Below, one piece after another: positions 38,614 through 51,770 of a DNA stretch of 64,000 nucleotides. The position numbers were made by a program, and so were the translations under genes. Origin of the DNA: Todiramphus chloris collaris (taxonomy: Eukaryota; Chordata; Aves; Coraciiformes; Alcedinidae); the NCBI GenBank assembly GCA_025345505.1, contig JANVCC010000048.1:3516640-3580639 (forward strand), read 5' to 3'. Below the pieces are notes generated by a model. It was not told the origin of the DNA and searched no databases. It worked only from the letters and a program-made list of their open reading frames with translations. The stretch's first letter is position 1. Each line of letters begins with the position of its first letter.

Positions 38614-39468
38614 TTTTCTAGCACAGTTTCTTACATTAAACGCTGTTGCTGTACAAAGGGACCCCGCACAAAGCTCTAAGTGCAGCTCTTCTTCCTATTG
38701 ATGCTAGAAATCAATATCCTCATGCTGAGGGAGGTTATCTTCACCCCTATCACCTCGGGTAAGTTTGGTGTGTAGAGCAGAGTTCACACAGCCTGTTAAT
38801 CTGAAAGGCTGGTGTCTGCAGCTAATCTGGGCACCACAGGCTCTGTTCAGAGGCAGTGCAGAGCAATGCCTCATTTTAAGAAGTGATTCACCTTGTGCTG
38901 AAGCAGCCATGTGAAATAGCTCAGTTTTTCAGCATTTAGGAGCTGGCTGCAGCATGCCTGCAGATACTTAGGCACACACACTGCCAGTTCATACTGTCCA
39001 GGTTTCTCCAGTGGATCCCATCCGTGACCTGTGTCCTCTTTTACACAGGTCCCTTTTTCACTAGCGTGTAATTTTGATGAGTGGCTGCTCGCTATGTGTA
39101 AAAGTAAGCACCTGCATGGGAAAAATCCAAGCTGCCTCCCCCGAAATCTCTGCTGCTAGCTCACTGTGTGGCCACAGGCATGCTGATCTTTTTCTTTATT
39201 CTGGATAAATAATATTTATGCCTCCTCGCAGGATGTTGTGAGGGCTGGGCCATGTCTGTACGAGACTGTGCTGCTTAACTCATCCGTCAAGTACAGGCTT
39301 TTCTGGGCTCTGGAGAGTCCTAAACTCCAAAGAGCTGAACTGTGTTGAGAAAGGGTTTGTGTTTGTTCTTGGGAGGAGGGATGGGGAAACTCCCCAGAAA
39401 AATCATACATGTGTTTTTCTCTAGAGATGCTCGGATAAACTTTCAGGTTTAAAAAACTATACAATCCT

Positions 39469-39478
39469 CCCCCCCCCC
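39469..39478. repeat. C10 homopolymer
   Basis: Ten C residues in a row after CAATCCT. Confidence 0.95.
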
Positions 39479-40310
39479 AGCTTCCTGGTTGTTTAAAACT
39501 TTACACTGACTTCATTACAAATGGTAAAGAAAATAAAATGGTAAAAAAAAGAGGTAAAAATAATATAAAATAGTAACTTAAAATTGCTTATTTCAACCAA
39601 ATAATGTTCTGAACTGGAACGTGTTTCAAGATCTGCGTCCCTGGGCTTTCCACAGCTTTGAAACCAGATAGCTAAGTGGTGATTGGATAGAGGTGAATGG
39701 GTTTTACACATGTTTTATCTTCTCTTACAGAAGGGATGGGATGAATTTAGATTGGGAGCCCTGGAAAAAAGTGTGAGGAGTACCAAGGTTGTATAACCAC
39801 TTGTGTGTAGGGAAAAGTGGTGTCAATCAGATACGTAGGCATGCTACAGCAGGTCTAGAAGCTCTTTGAAAAGAAATCAGGGCAGTTGTATCTTCTAATG
39901 TAAACATTTTGTAACTCTGATTAAAAGTTATGAGAAGAAAACAGTTGTTCCTGCAAGTAAGGAGTCGTTAGTGAGCTGGGGGAAGTGAACTGTACTGTCT
40001 GGCAATTTATAAGAGAGAATGTAAAAGCTGGGGTTGTTCTTAGTGGAATGCCCTTGCGGATGTAGTCAGTGTCCGGTCACCCTAAGCTACAGACAACCTG
40101 TTCCAAAGAAAAGCAGGACTGTAAGGCTGCAGGCTGTTACTTGCACACTTTTGGAGTAAAGTTGAAGCTAATGGTTTGGCAGTATTGGTAAATTTGGCCG
40201 TAAAACTTTTTTATAGCTCTATATAAGAGTTTAAGAAGGAAATCTTTCATTATATCTGTAGTGTTGTGGCATAAATGCTATCACACACAGTCATCACTGT
40301 ATGTTGAATT

Positions 40311-41370
40311 CATAGAATCACAGAATTGTTCTGGTTGAGGATGACATTTAAAATCAAGTCCAACTGTTAGCCCAGCACTGCCAGGTCACCACTAACCCAT
40401 GTCCCTCAGCACCACATCTACACGTCTTCTACATACCTCCAGGGATGGGCACTCCAGCACTTCCCTGGGTAGTCTGTTCCAGTGCATTACAGCCCTTTCT
40501 GTGGAGAAATTTTTCCTACTGTCAGATCTCTAAACTTCCCCTGATGCAGCTTGAGGCCATTTCCTCTTGTCCCATTGCTTGTTACGTGGGAGAACAGACT
40601 AACCCCCACCTCACTACAACCTCCTTCCAGGGAGTTGTAGGTAGTGATGAGGCCTCCCCTTAGCCTCCTTTTCTTCAGACTGAACAACCTCAGTTCCCTC
40701 AGCTAATTCTCAGAAGACTTGTTCTGTAGACCCTTCACCAACTCCGTTGCCCTTCTTTGGACATGCTGCAGCACCACAGTGACCTTCTTGTAGTGAGGGA
40801 CCCAGAACTGAACCCGTTGTTTGAGGTGTGGCCTCACCAGTGCTGAGTACAGGGGGATGGTCACTGCCCTGGTCCTACTGGCCACACTGTTTCTGACCCA
40901 GGCCAGGATGCTGTTGGCCTTCTTGGCCACCTGGGCACACTGCTGGCTCACGTTCAGCTGGCTGTTGACCAGCACCCCCAGGTCCTTTTCCACCAGGCAG
41001 CTTTCCAGCCACTCTTCCCCAGGCCTGTAGCACTGCCAGGGGTTGTTGTGACCCAAGTGCAGGACCCAGCACTGGGCCTTGTTGAACCTCATCCCAGTGG
41101 CCTTGGCCCATGGATCCAGCCTGTCCGGATCCCTCTGCAGAGCCTCCTGCCTTCATGCAGATCAGCACACCCAGCTGACTCGGTGCCATCTGCACACTTA
41201 CTGAGGGTGCCTCCATCCAGATCCTTGATAAAGATGTGAAAGAGAAGAGGCCCCAGTGCTGAGCCCTGGGGAACACCACTGGTGACCAGCTGCCAACTGG
41301 ATTTAACTCTATTCTCTGCTGCTCTTTGAGCCAGGCCAGCCAGCCACTTTTTTATCCACTGAGGAGCTCA
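40311..41370 (-). repeat. CR1 LINE copy, about 1.06 kb, sense strand -
   Basis: The longest nearly continuous CR1 copy in the window. The left edge CATAGAATCACAGAATTG is its 3' terminus. The complement then runs through the 3' UTR (CCATGTCCCTCAGCACCACA near 40398) into the end of the pol ORF and back to the GVPQGS region near 41270. The right edge breaks at TTTTTATCCACTGAGGA, a typical 5' truncation. The two parts of the pol remnant are in different frames. Confidence 0.95.
40703..41092 (-). pseudogene. CR1 pol C-terminal fragment (129 codons open)
   Basis: Minus-strand open frame in the CR1 copy at 40311-41370. It starts [18 protein letters not shown] and contains [35 protein letters not shown] and [15 protein letters not shown], all hallmarks of the region after the RT palm in CR1 pol. 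Upstream residues of the same protein (the [10 protein letters not shown] region near 41250-41280) fall in another frame, so a frameshift separates them. It is a fossil with no start or promoter of its own. Confidence 0.88.
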
Positions 41371-42973
41371 AACGTCAAGTATTTGAATACTTAGAAATAT
41401 CATTTGCAGTCTTGAAGGCCTAATGTTTCCAGTCCAGGGTAGACAGCCACGGGGAGTTTTGTAGCCCTGCTAGTGTTATTCTTGAACAGAGATTTTTGTA
41501 ATCCCTCGTGTTACAATATTTATTGCTTGCCTTGCTCAGTGAAACACTGAGAATCCTCACAGAGTTCTGAAGCTGTCCCTTTGCAAGCCTGCAGTTTACC
41601 ACTGAAACAAAGCTTGAACTGCCAGAGCTGTACTGTGTTGAAGTTAGGAAGTCTGGAAGGTGAAAATACATTTCTCTGGGTAGCATGCAAGCCAAGTCTT
41701 CATTTAGCAAAGAAAAATCCTACAGCAAACTGGTGCTTCTTACCCTAGTGGATTTAAAATCCTTTTAGAAAGACTTTTTTAATATAAATTAAAAATAGCC
41801 TCCACAAAAATCCACCTTCTTTCTTAGGTATATCTGTCGGGGAGCTTTCTCTTTGGTTCTGTGCTGCTTCTCCCCACAATGCTTTATAATCTCCCCTGTG
41901 TATCACTGGTTTATTATTATTTTTTCTTCCAGTGTGGGTCTTCCCCAGTTTTTCCCCCCCAGTTTGTGTCTGTCTTTAGGGTTAGCAGATGAAATCTGTG
42001 CACTGTCAGGTGCTGAGTACCCAGGGACAGAGTGGGTATTTTAAAGCAGTTCTGCTCCTCAGTGCAGACGGGCCCTGTGATGGTTACTCTGCCTGGTCTT
42101 CCTCAGTTTCCATTCATTGTTTTCCTGCTCTGTCCTGGTGGGCACTGCTGCTTATAACTTGCATGTACTGAGAGTCACCTAACACGTTGTTCACGTGTTG
42201 AGAAGCCAGAGGAGCTGCTTACGTGATGCTGACAGCATGGGTTTCTGCACTTAGAGCTGCTCATGTCCTTAAAGATGTTTCACAGCCAGGAGATCTTGTT
42301 TCTGTGGATCCATCTCATGAAAGTGCCAAATTAAAGGTGGCAAATCTGAATTGACACCATTTTTCCTCTGGGTAGTGCGAACGGATAGGAGATCTCATGA
42401 ATAACAGTTCCCATGAAACAGTAAATCTGGGTGTGGTGAGTTAGGGATCAAACACCAGAGAACCCCTTGGTACAGCTGAGTGCTGCTGAAGGCTGCAAGA
42501 TGCTTCAGTGACCTGTGAAGCAGCCTGGGTGGTGTGTTGGGTGTTCAGGATAAAAACTAAGTGCTCTTCAAGTGCACAGAACTTGCCTGGTCAGGCCTTG
42601 CTAGCGTGGAAATTCATACCAGGTAAATCCTGAAGTTCTGACTTTAGTGAAGTTACTTCCTTGATGTTAATTTCTCAGTTTATTCATTTCAGACTTTAGC
42701 ACAAATTTGATGGCTTTGGAACTCTTTCTGTGCCCACATTGCAGGTCTGATGGGCTTTGAACATCCTCAAGTTTGAAATGGAAGTCTTTAAATGAGCAAC
42801 TTCCAGCCTTAAAATGGACTGCTCTAAAAATCTTTAAGACTCTGCATGGTGGATATTCACTGTAGAATTTCTGATGAATTATTTAGGATGTCTCAGCTTA
42901 TTAGGTGCTAGAGTGGAAGGAATACTGCTGTATGGTGGTGTGAAAATGTGTACCAGTATAACGCTGGAAATTC
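41371..42973 (+). other. PARD3: PARD3 intron 1, no exon seen
   Basis: About 1.6 kb of ordinary intronic sequence. No repeat or coding signal recognised. Confidence 0.6.
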
Positions 42974-43050
42974 TCTTCTGAATTGGGGAGCCCAAAACTC
43001 AAAAGGGTATTCCAGGTGTGGTCTCAACCAGGGCAGACATTTCTACTGTT
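42974..43050 (-). repeat. Degraded CR1 fragment, sense strand -
   Basis: GGGGAGCCCAAAACTCAAAA followed by GGGTATTCCAGGTGTGGTCT and CAACCAGGGCAGA resembles the complement of the CR1 pol segment normally reading GGGGCCCAAAACTG...GTATTC.AGGTG.GGCCTCACCAG. The match is short and diverged, with no element termini, so this is an ancient remnant. Confidence 0.65.
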
Positions 43051-46000
43051 TCCTCCTAATTTGGATTGGTCTTCAGCCTGGTTTTGAACTGAGGCTTAAT
43101 TCCAAGAGCTGCAATTGCTTTGTAAAAAAGAAGTACGCTTTCAGAACTGGTAGGTAGTGGGCGTGGGAGTTCCCCCAACTTTCAGGGGTTTGGAATTTAT
43201 TTTGGATACCATCACTGGCAGTGAAAGCAATAGCAGGTCCAGGCTGTATTTATTTGTCACCCTAAGGGTATTTTTGATCTTGAAACATGAAATGTCTTAT
43301 TTTCATCTGCCTATTGCAAGTTGAGATGCTAACCCTTGTAGAACTAGCAGCGCTTCCCTCTGCGGTATGGGGGAGATGGGGAGGGACCCTGGGCACAGTG
43401 CTCCCCACGGGGCTGTGGGGATGTTACCTGGGGGGTGGGACAGATTCTTCTGAGGCAAATGGGTTGGAGCCAAAATGGAGAAAGGTTTCGTGGTGGTTGT
43501 TTTTTTTTGTGTGGTGGTGGTTGTTGCTTTATTTTGTTTTTCTTTTGGGTGAGGTGAGCAAGTGGTCGCTGTAGGAGCAGCTTTGGAAAACGTCAGCAGC
43601 AATGGGGAAGAACCTGACAAGCAAGTAGGGTAGCTCCCAAATGGAAAAAGGTAGGATGTTGTAGCCAGAGGCAAGGAATAATAAGGCCAAGAAGGATAAT
43701 CATCCCTCTGGTAATGCCTGTGCTGAACGGGGAAGAAGGTTCAGTTGTGGCCCTGCCAGCAACGCTTTGAAGTGGACCAGAAACTCCTGTAGCCTTTGGA
43801 CAAAAGTAGCGAGAAAAATGTTGTGAAAGAATTTTATTTTGCTTAAACGTTCATTGGACAGAGCTGGGGGAAGGGAAAGGAGAGCGTTCTGCCTGGAAGG
43901 AGCAGGACCAAGGAAGCCTTTGTGCTGTGTATGAAAATCCAGACAGGAGCCAGGAAAAGAAATGTTTAAAAATGGCAAATTTGTATGTAATCAGGGGAGA
44001 GCTGGAGCAAAGGGTACACCGGGGTGACTTGGGAGTTAAAGTCAGCATGGGTCAGTTTAAGGTCCTCGTGGAGCTTGTGAAAGGGTTACCATCCTGCTGC
44101 TGCCATCACCATGGATAACTCAAAACCCTACCCAAGCCAGAAAACCCAGCTCCCCCTGAGACAGACTATCCCTTCCTGCAGCCAGCTTTTTGTTCCATTT
44201 GGTTCACGTTCTAGCAGTTAGGCCATTAATAACACCAAAGGCATGCAGGCAACATCTTTCTGTCTTTAAATACATGCATGCTTTTTTCCTCTTTCCCTAT
44301 TTTACAGGAATGCTTAATATTCACATTCCTCTTCCTACACAAAGGGAAACCCAAGGCAGCAGGATGTTAGGGACTCCTACACCTACATAGCCTTGTGAAA
44401 TCAATAGGAGGAATATATATTGGTTTCCCCAAGTCTGAGTTGTGAGTTATCTGCAATTATTTTAAGAGACATTGGACCTGGAGTAAAAATTCCTGCTTTT
44501 TTGGCTGTTATGTCTTCTTCAGCACAGAAGCTAGTAGGTCTTCCCCTCCCTTCATCAGTTACGCTTGTGTCTACTCCTTTATAAATTATTGGCATGTTTT
44601 CCAGTTAATTCTTTGATGACAACAAAAAGAAGCTTGCATTTCGTTTCGGTGGACAGCAATCCCCCTGGAGTGACTGTCTCATTGGTTTTGCATTGCTGCG
44701 TTGTCTTGGCTTCCGTGATCACTTCTTGCTTTGTAAATTGATTTCCAAAAGAAAAATCATTTCATCGAGGACAGAGATGAAACATTGTGTTGTGTTACAG
44801 GCATTGTGTTATCTGAACGGAGAAGAGGAGAAGGGCTGGAGGAATCTGCTTTTAGGGACCATTTGAAAGGACAGTAACTAGGATGGATATAACCCAAGTG
44901 ATGTAGAAGATGAGCCTCGATCTCAAGCGGTGGTGGTGATTTCACTGAAGTTTCATTAGGCAGCGTGCACCCTTGGCTTTCCTCTCGAGCTGCTGGAGCA
45001 GGGAGGGATGGGCTGGAGCCTCAGTGTTAAGCAAGAATCTAAGCTGAGCGAATCTGCTCCTCGTGAACTGTGTCTTCGTGCTGTGTCAGAACGTGGCAGT
45101 CCTGCTCTGACTGAGAGAGGTGCTGTTTTTCTTAACAGTGTGACCAAAGCCTAGAGTGGTAGGTGGTAGGGTGCATACATACTGATGTTTTTTACCTTTC
45201 AGTCTGATTTTTGAGCTCTCTCTTTACGAGCTGAGCTCTCTCCCTGCCTAAGATACCTAGAGGCAGAGGATGAGACAGTGAGATGCGCGACGGCAGAAAC
45301 CAGACTCTTGCACTGAGGTTTGTTTACGCTGCAAACCTCCAGGAACGACACTAAATCGCCTCATTGCGAGTAGCTCTGCTGTGATGTAAAAATCTGCTGC
45401 TTGCCTTGGTGGTTGGTACCCGTCCCTGCAGCTGATGCTCCTCTCACAGAGAAGAAATGGGGTTTCCGTGGGTTGCCCCAATGCAAGGCATGCCCAGCAC
45501 CTGGAAAGGGGTGCCTCTCCAAATCCTGCCCTGCTACGAGCATGCTTTGCCTTCCTCTCAATTGATTGCTTAGGCATTTATTAATTTTATCTGTTCTTTT
45601 ATTTATTAGCAGATGTATTTAAGCGTGAACAATTACACTAAGTTTCATGTGCTTTTTCACTGGTACTGTGTCTGTTCAGTACCCACATCCATGTACTCAA
45701 CAGGAAAGATGCATGGTATTTATAAGTGTGCTTAATACTGGAAGCTTTTGTAAGCTTGTGGAAGGCACAGAATTTCATGAGAGATTGCTTACGTGACAAA
45801 ATTCTTCTCACTTGAGGTTCTGAAAGTGAGAATTATCGCTCCAAATTTTCCAGTAGCAGTATTCCCACTGGATGCTCTGACAACGGAAAGCACTAAGCAT
45901 CTTTACTGTTGTGTTAGAGTTCTTGAGAGGCAATGCTTGCTACATTTACAACGTATACATGTATACCACTTACATTTAACACAATACTGTATAAATGCAC

Positions 46001-47675
46001 TTGGAAATGAAAAAACAGGTCTTCTCGAGTCCTGTTCTTGCAGAGAAATTGTGTTCCTCCTAAATCTTCTGACAGTTGAGGATAGCTGTGAAGTTAAAAT
46101 AATAGAATTATCATAAAAAGAGGTTAAAAAAGAGCACAACAAAAAGCAACACCCAAAAGCAAGACCAAAACCTCCAAGCATGTATTCTCTATACTCTCCT
46201 CCAGCCCCACTAGACTGATAGTTTCCCCCTCCCTCAAGTAAAAGAGGCGTGCTCTGTCCAAAGCGGGAGAGACTGGCCCGTAATTCTTCCTCCAGGTTTA
46301 AATAATGTGAACTTATTTCAGCTTCAAAGAAGAAACCAAAACCAATGAAACTGAATTGTTCGCATGTAGTGAAGTTGTGTAGCAAGCAGGTAGCGTGGAT
46401 CTAAGAGAGGCAGGAGCCTGCTGGCGATGGAAGAGGCTGCGGAACACCCGAGAGTTTGTGGCACCGGTTTTAAAGAGGCTGGGGACGTCGCAGAGCGGGT
46501 TTGCTTTCTTACACCTCTGAGCCGGGGAGAAACGATACGCTGCCCAGTCCAAATGTGCCCTGGGGGACCTGGGGAGGGAAGCCTGAGCCTGCTCAAGTGA
46601 AGTGCATGTCGCTGGTTCCTGCAAGAGAAGCTGATTAATCATAAGCATTAAAAAAAAGGAAAAGCTGAGCTTGTTTACAAGCTGGTAAAACCCAGCTGGG
46701 ATGCAGTACGAGGCCCAGTAAACGTACTTGTCTGATCCGTGGATGCACCAGACTTAATCAAAAGAATAATTTGTATCCTAAAAAAAGCACCTGTGGGAAA
46801 GAGGAGGAAATTGGAAGAACAGAGGTAGTACTTTGCTGTCACCTGGATTGAGATCTCCTTTAGCCACCCCTGTTCCCCTACTTCAAACTGCATTTGCACT
46901 GTGGTGCTTCCACTCAGAGCCCAGCAGCTCTGCCTGGGGATATTTACTGGGGTTTTTATTTACTTTTGAGATAAGCCCTGTTTACTTCTGGTTTGTGAGT
47001 TCCAGATAGAAGAAACAAAACAAGAGACTCAGGTGAGTTATTTTACAAAATATATGTTGGGGGGAAAACCCCACCAAACTCCCAGGAGTTTCCTGCTGAA
47101 GGCAAAACCCAGTTTGCTATAAAATATGATTGTCTTATTCGGCGAACTCAACTAGTTGAGGAAGCTCACTTCCATTTGTTCTGGTCTGTGTCATCATTTT
47201 GTCCTGGTTTCCCTATCACACGATGTAGCAGCCGAGTTTTTGGGTAGGGAACAGCGTTCCACACCGTGCAGCAGTGACTGTGTTTTACTGCACCCCTAGC
47301 GACGTTTCTCCAGCTAACCTTTGTCACTCTAGAGGCTCCAATAAATCAGATCATTTTTTGGTAAGCATTTTTGGAATGTAATTAGCTTTAAAAGTCCTGT
47401 ACACGGCAAAAGCCACGTTGGTAATGCTCTGAGAGTTGGAGCGAGGCAGGCAGAGTGTTTAATTGGCTTTGTCCACAGATCACTGCCTGCCACTGTGGAG
47501 TACTGGCTGAATTTCCTCTGAAATCTTATTTTGATGGAACCTGTCATTTGAGCGTTGGTTTTGGTGCTTTCTGATGCCTTGAAAAAGCTGAAAATCCCTT
47601 CATTGCTGTGTGCTACAAAGCTCTCCTTATAGGGGACAAATGCATTGTTTTCTAGAAGTGGTTCCTTTCTCTGAT

Positions 47676-47900
47676 GTAATTATATTTATTTTAATACATA
47701 GTATTTTGATTAATTCTAATAGATAACAATTTTATTAATTTTAATACATAATATTTTATTTATTTTAATACCTACTAGTTGATTAATTGTAATAATGATG
47801 TTTTATTTTAATATTTAGTGTTTTTATGATAATATTTATCATTTTCATTTTAATATTAATTAATTTTAATATTCAATATCAACAAATGCAATATCAACAA
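47676..47900. repeat. AT-rich degenerate tandem repeat
   Basis: Repeated units of the form TTTTAATACATAGTATTTTG, TTTTAATACATAATATTTTA and TATTTTAATACCTACTAG, decaying rightward into TTTTAATATT repeats and a doublet of ATATCAACAAA near 47877-47902. About 20-30 base units, imperfect. It could act as a flexible, matrix-attachment-like segment. Confidence 0.75.
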
Positions 47901-48474
47901 AACAAGTTACCAGAGCAGCTTAGTGTTCTCCTGCACGACCTGGTTCAAAATATCTAGGATTTTCCTTGGGTTTTTTCCCTGTGGTTCACCCCCCACCCCG
48001 CTGTGTCCTGTCCAGTGGGATTTCTGGGTTGTGATTTGAGCCTTGCTGATGCTGGGCTGTCCCGAGGGGAACGTGCTTCCCAACCTGACCCGTCAGGCTC
48101 CGGGCAGCCCTGTCGCTGCTTCTCTTCCTGGTCCCTGTTGTCATCTGTGCCCCCAGCTCCAGGCCAGACTTCTGTAGGTGGTGGGGCATAAATAAGTGGC
48201 CCCAAGTATGTCAGGATTAGCTTGTTGCTTTGAAGGCTGAACACTTAAATACTGTGTTCTTTAGTGTGCCTCCATTCTTCCTTCTGCTTTCTAAAAGCAG
48301 CTGAAAAAAATAGTGTCATGAATTACAGAATAATTTTAGTCTAGATTTAATTTTACTCTTTTAAACAAAACATCTTCCAGTATTAATTCAACCACAGTAA
48401 CCAAAACACTTTTATCAGCACGAACAGGAACAGAATAAGCAACAAAAAATGCTTATAAAGAAAAATGGATGGAT

Positions 48475-48486
48475 GGGGGGGGGGGG
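48475..48486. repeat. G12 homopolymer
   Basis: Twelve G residues after an ATGGATGGAT repeat. It could form a quadruplex. Confidence 0.95.
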
Positions 48487-51258
48487 TGGCTCAGACCTTT
48501 GCAGTGATGTTTTTCCAGGGACAGGCAGTACTGTTGTGCTGGGGAACATCATATATGACCTCCAGTTGTGACCTCCTACGTGTTATAGCTGACCAGAACT
48601 TCTGGTAGTAATATTAGAGTGAAATTCCTAACTTTATCCTTGCTGTCCCTGAAAACATGTGTGCCAAGTCGGAGGGTTTACTTTTAGTTGTCCTCTTACA
48701 TAAACTGAATCTGCTCTCATCTGGTGAAGACGGAGCCATATAAACTGAGCTGGCTGTTACATAGACATCTTATATATAATGACAGACTTGCATTGCTTAT
48801 TCATATGTGCCAACTACCCAGGACCTGCTTTATAGCAAGATGACAGTGTTCCTCTGTATTCATCCCGGGGGTTAGGAATTAAATGCATTTAAGAGCTTCG
48901 CTGATTTACTTTGCTTCCCGAGTGCCTCTTGTGTACTTGAGGTTCAAAACATTGCAAGTGTTTGTTGTTTGAGTTTCACTAGAGTAAAATGTGGTCCTCC
49001 ATGCCAAGTTAAAACTCTTTCTGAGGCTGAGCAAGAAAAACAATGCATATGTCCTGTACAAGGGCTTCTTATGGTATATCTATGATCATTGCCCGAGCCT
49101 GGCAAAACATTCCTGTTACATATGGATGTGGCTTTGCAGGCAGATGGTGACCAGGCTTTAATGTGGCATTCCAGCACAGGCTGGCTCTGTCTGCAGCTGG
49201 GGACTCTCTCTCCTGACTTCAGTGCCATTTCAGCCAGACCAGTTATGTGGTTGCACGTTTATCTTGGCCTTTTGGGGAGTCTCTTCTGGATTTGGTCTGT
49301 AATCAAAAGAGAATGTAAGGAACAGAAGTCTCGAATAACCTTTCTCTGATCCCCTTTTGCATTTAAGATTTGCAACAGGAGAGACTTACGTAGACAGAAG
49401 TATTCTGAAGCCAAATACAAGTTAACTGCACCCCTGCCCCGTGCCCATCTCCTCTCTGTCTGAGCTGTGCTCTGAAGCTTGGAACTGCGAGTCGTAGGCC
49501 AAAGACAAACTCTGTTTTTCGGAGTTTGGCTGCAGTAATGATGAGTTTTTCTTCTAAAGGGTGGAGTTCTGTTAGTAATGACAAATTCTGCAGTGTGTGT
49601 TTTCCCTGTTTAATTTTTCTTTTTCCTGTGACACTTGTGTGCTGTGCTGAGAGCTGGTTCTGCACATCTTCAAAAGATGGCTGAGGACCAACCACTGAAC
49701 TGCATCCTCTGCCCTCCCTCCTGCTTGTCCTGGCCAGCCCACGTCTCATCCGTAGAACTGAGACTCTTACGGCTTCTTGGCGTGGGACAAACCCCCTGAA
49801 TCTCTGAAAGGAATGCAGTGGTAGTGGTTTGTGCCATTTCCCCAAACTCTTGCTGCTGGTTAGTGTACTGATGTTTACTGCTGGTCTGAATCCTTCTGTT
49901 ACTTACTTCGTTTGGTTTCAGAGGCAGCCAGGGGAGCAGAGGACAAGGGGAGAACCCATCAGTGTAAGAGGCACAAAGTCTGTACTTCAGCCACATCAGA
50001 GAACTGGAAAGTATTTAAGATTTCATTGAGCTTGCACCAAAATAGGCTCTGGATGTGTCTGATCCAGAACCAAAAGTAGCTCACTTCACATTGATAGATT
50101 ACAGGCACCTCTTACCCGTGGGACATCCCTGTCCATGCACGTTCTTATCTGGGAGTAATAAAAAGAGTTCTAGGGAATTCAGTTTGGTAGGTCAGTATAA
50201 TTTCAAGTAGATCGACTATGAGCTCTGAATTTTCTGAGGCAAATGCTTCATCTCTGGGAAAGCAGGACTGGTTCCTGCTGAAATCTCGAGCTGCTCTGGT
50301 AATGTCAATCAGTACCTGGGAGTGGAGGAGGAGGAGATCCCCCCCTGAGCTTCTCTGTGGCACTGCACTGCCTGCACGGTGAGGATGCTGCTGCTCTGCT
50401 GTGGTTCTGGTGCCTGCACCCCTCTGGGCTGCCCTGCACACCTCACCTTGACTCTGGGGCAGTTGAGCATTTTCAGTGAGTACCTAAACCTCACCTGCTT
50501 CTGGTGTGCACAAAAAAGGGGAGCTCAGAGTAAACCTTTACATTTGGATTTGGAGGTGTGAAAATCCTAAAGCAAAAGGGAACTTTCAATTTAATATTGT
50601 TTTTTTAATTTATCATTTTTGATCACGATGAAGTTGCAAATCAATTTACAGGCATCTTTTCACTTCTGACCTATGTCCAAACTTTGCATCCTGAATATCT
50701 CTGTAGAGCATAAAGTATGCAGATATAATAATTACTTTTGGAACCATTTCTGATGTCTGCCGTTGATATATTGATCTCAATTGTTTTATTGTAACATTTC
50801 TCTCGAGCACATGCAAGTGTGAAAGCTTAAGCACAATTTTTGTTCTTTCTTTGCTGTTTGGCAGAGTAGCTGCTTTGAAGACAGGCCTTTTTGTCTTGTT
50901 AGTCTTGAAAGAGCTTATCAAAGGCCCTGTGCTGGACTACTGAAAATGTCAAGGAAATCTTTTCTTTCAAAATGTCTTTAAATCCAAGTAAGACTGATTT
51001 AAAATTCCAAGGATAAGAATTTTTATTATATTTCTTGTACATGAGGATATAAATGATCACTTTAAAACATCAGTCTGATAAATTCTGATTTGTTTCATGT
51101 TACAAAATATGGCATATTCTGAATTGTCATAAACACTTCTGCTTTTACTCTTACTTTACAGGCCAGTGCAGAGAACAGCTTGAATATGTTCTATTGTATT
51201 GTGCAATGAGATTGTACCTCTTGTAGGAAGATTCCAGAGTTCAAGAGAATGTTTATTT

Positions 51259-51273
51259 CCCCCCCCCCCCCCC
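51259..51273. repeat. C15 homopolymer
   Basis: Fifteen C residues between T-rich flanks. The length in the assembly may be approximate. Confidence 0.95.
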
Positions 51274-51770
51274 TCATCTTTATAATTCAGGACAATGTTT
51301 GACTATCACAATATTACATTTTATCTCATCTGATGTACTCGGTCTAGAAGAAAATGTTTTGTACAAGCTTGAGTGGTCTGAAAGTTTCGAGTCCAAGGTA
51401 CTTAGGTAATTTAAAATACTACTTTTTGGTTTGTTTGTTTTTTTTTTTTGCTAAAGCTAAGTAAATTCTCAAGCAGCCATGGTTTTAAGTAATAGAACTG
51501 TCATGGGAACAGCTTTTCTGCTGGGTGAAAAGCAGTATGGATTTTGTGGTGGTTTGTTGGTTTTTTGTTTGGTTTGGGTTTTATTTTTTAAACAACATTT
51601 CAAGGAAAGGGGCAGCTCTTGCAAAAACTGTTTTCTAAAATGCATGAGAGGGCTGTTTCTGAGAGAGAGACTCCATTCGATGGGACACGGAGCTGGGAGG
51701 TCCAGCAGCAGGTCTGTACTCTGCAGAGTGCTCCACACACCTGCATCTCTTCCAGCCTAGATGCTGGATG

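Larger units (their letters stand above)
35196..40310 (+). other. PARD3: PARD3 intron 1, no exon seen
   Basis: About 5.1 kb. It holds the AT-rich tandem tract at 38500-38613 and a C10 run at 39469-39478. Several open frames of 90-125 codons occur between 36590 and 38400; they overlap on both strands and have no recognised domain. Confidence 0.6.
43051..51770 (+). other. PARD3: PARD3 intron 1, no exon seen
   Basis: About 8.7 kb, the longest stretch without a recognised transposon in the distal half. It contains a T/G-rich tract at 43494-43560, a mildly CpG-enriched stretch at 46390-46550, AT-rich repeats at 47676-47900, a G12 run at 48475-48486, a C15 run at 51259-51273 and a T/G-rich tract at 51425-51595. 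Open frames of up to 160 codons (45903-46385 and 49363-49845, both minus) show no recognised domain. Confidence 0.6.

Noticed and set aside
45903..46385. Minus-strand 160-codon open frame
   Set aside because: Mixed composition without any known motif, and no promoter or polyadenylation arrangement around it.
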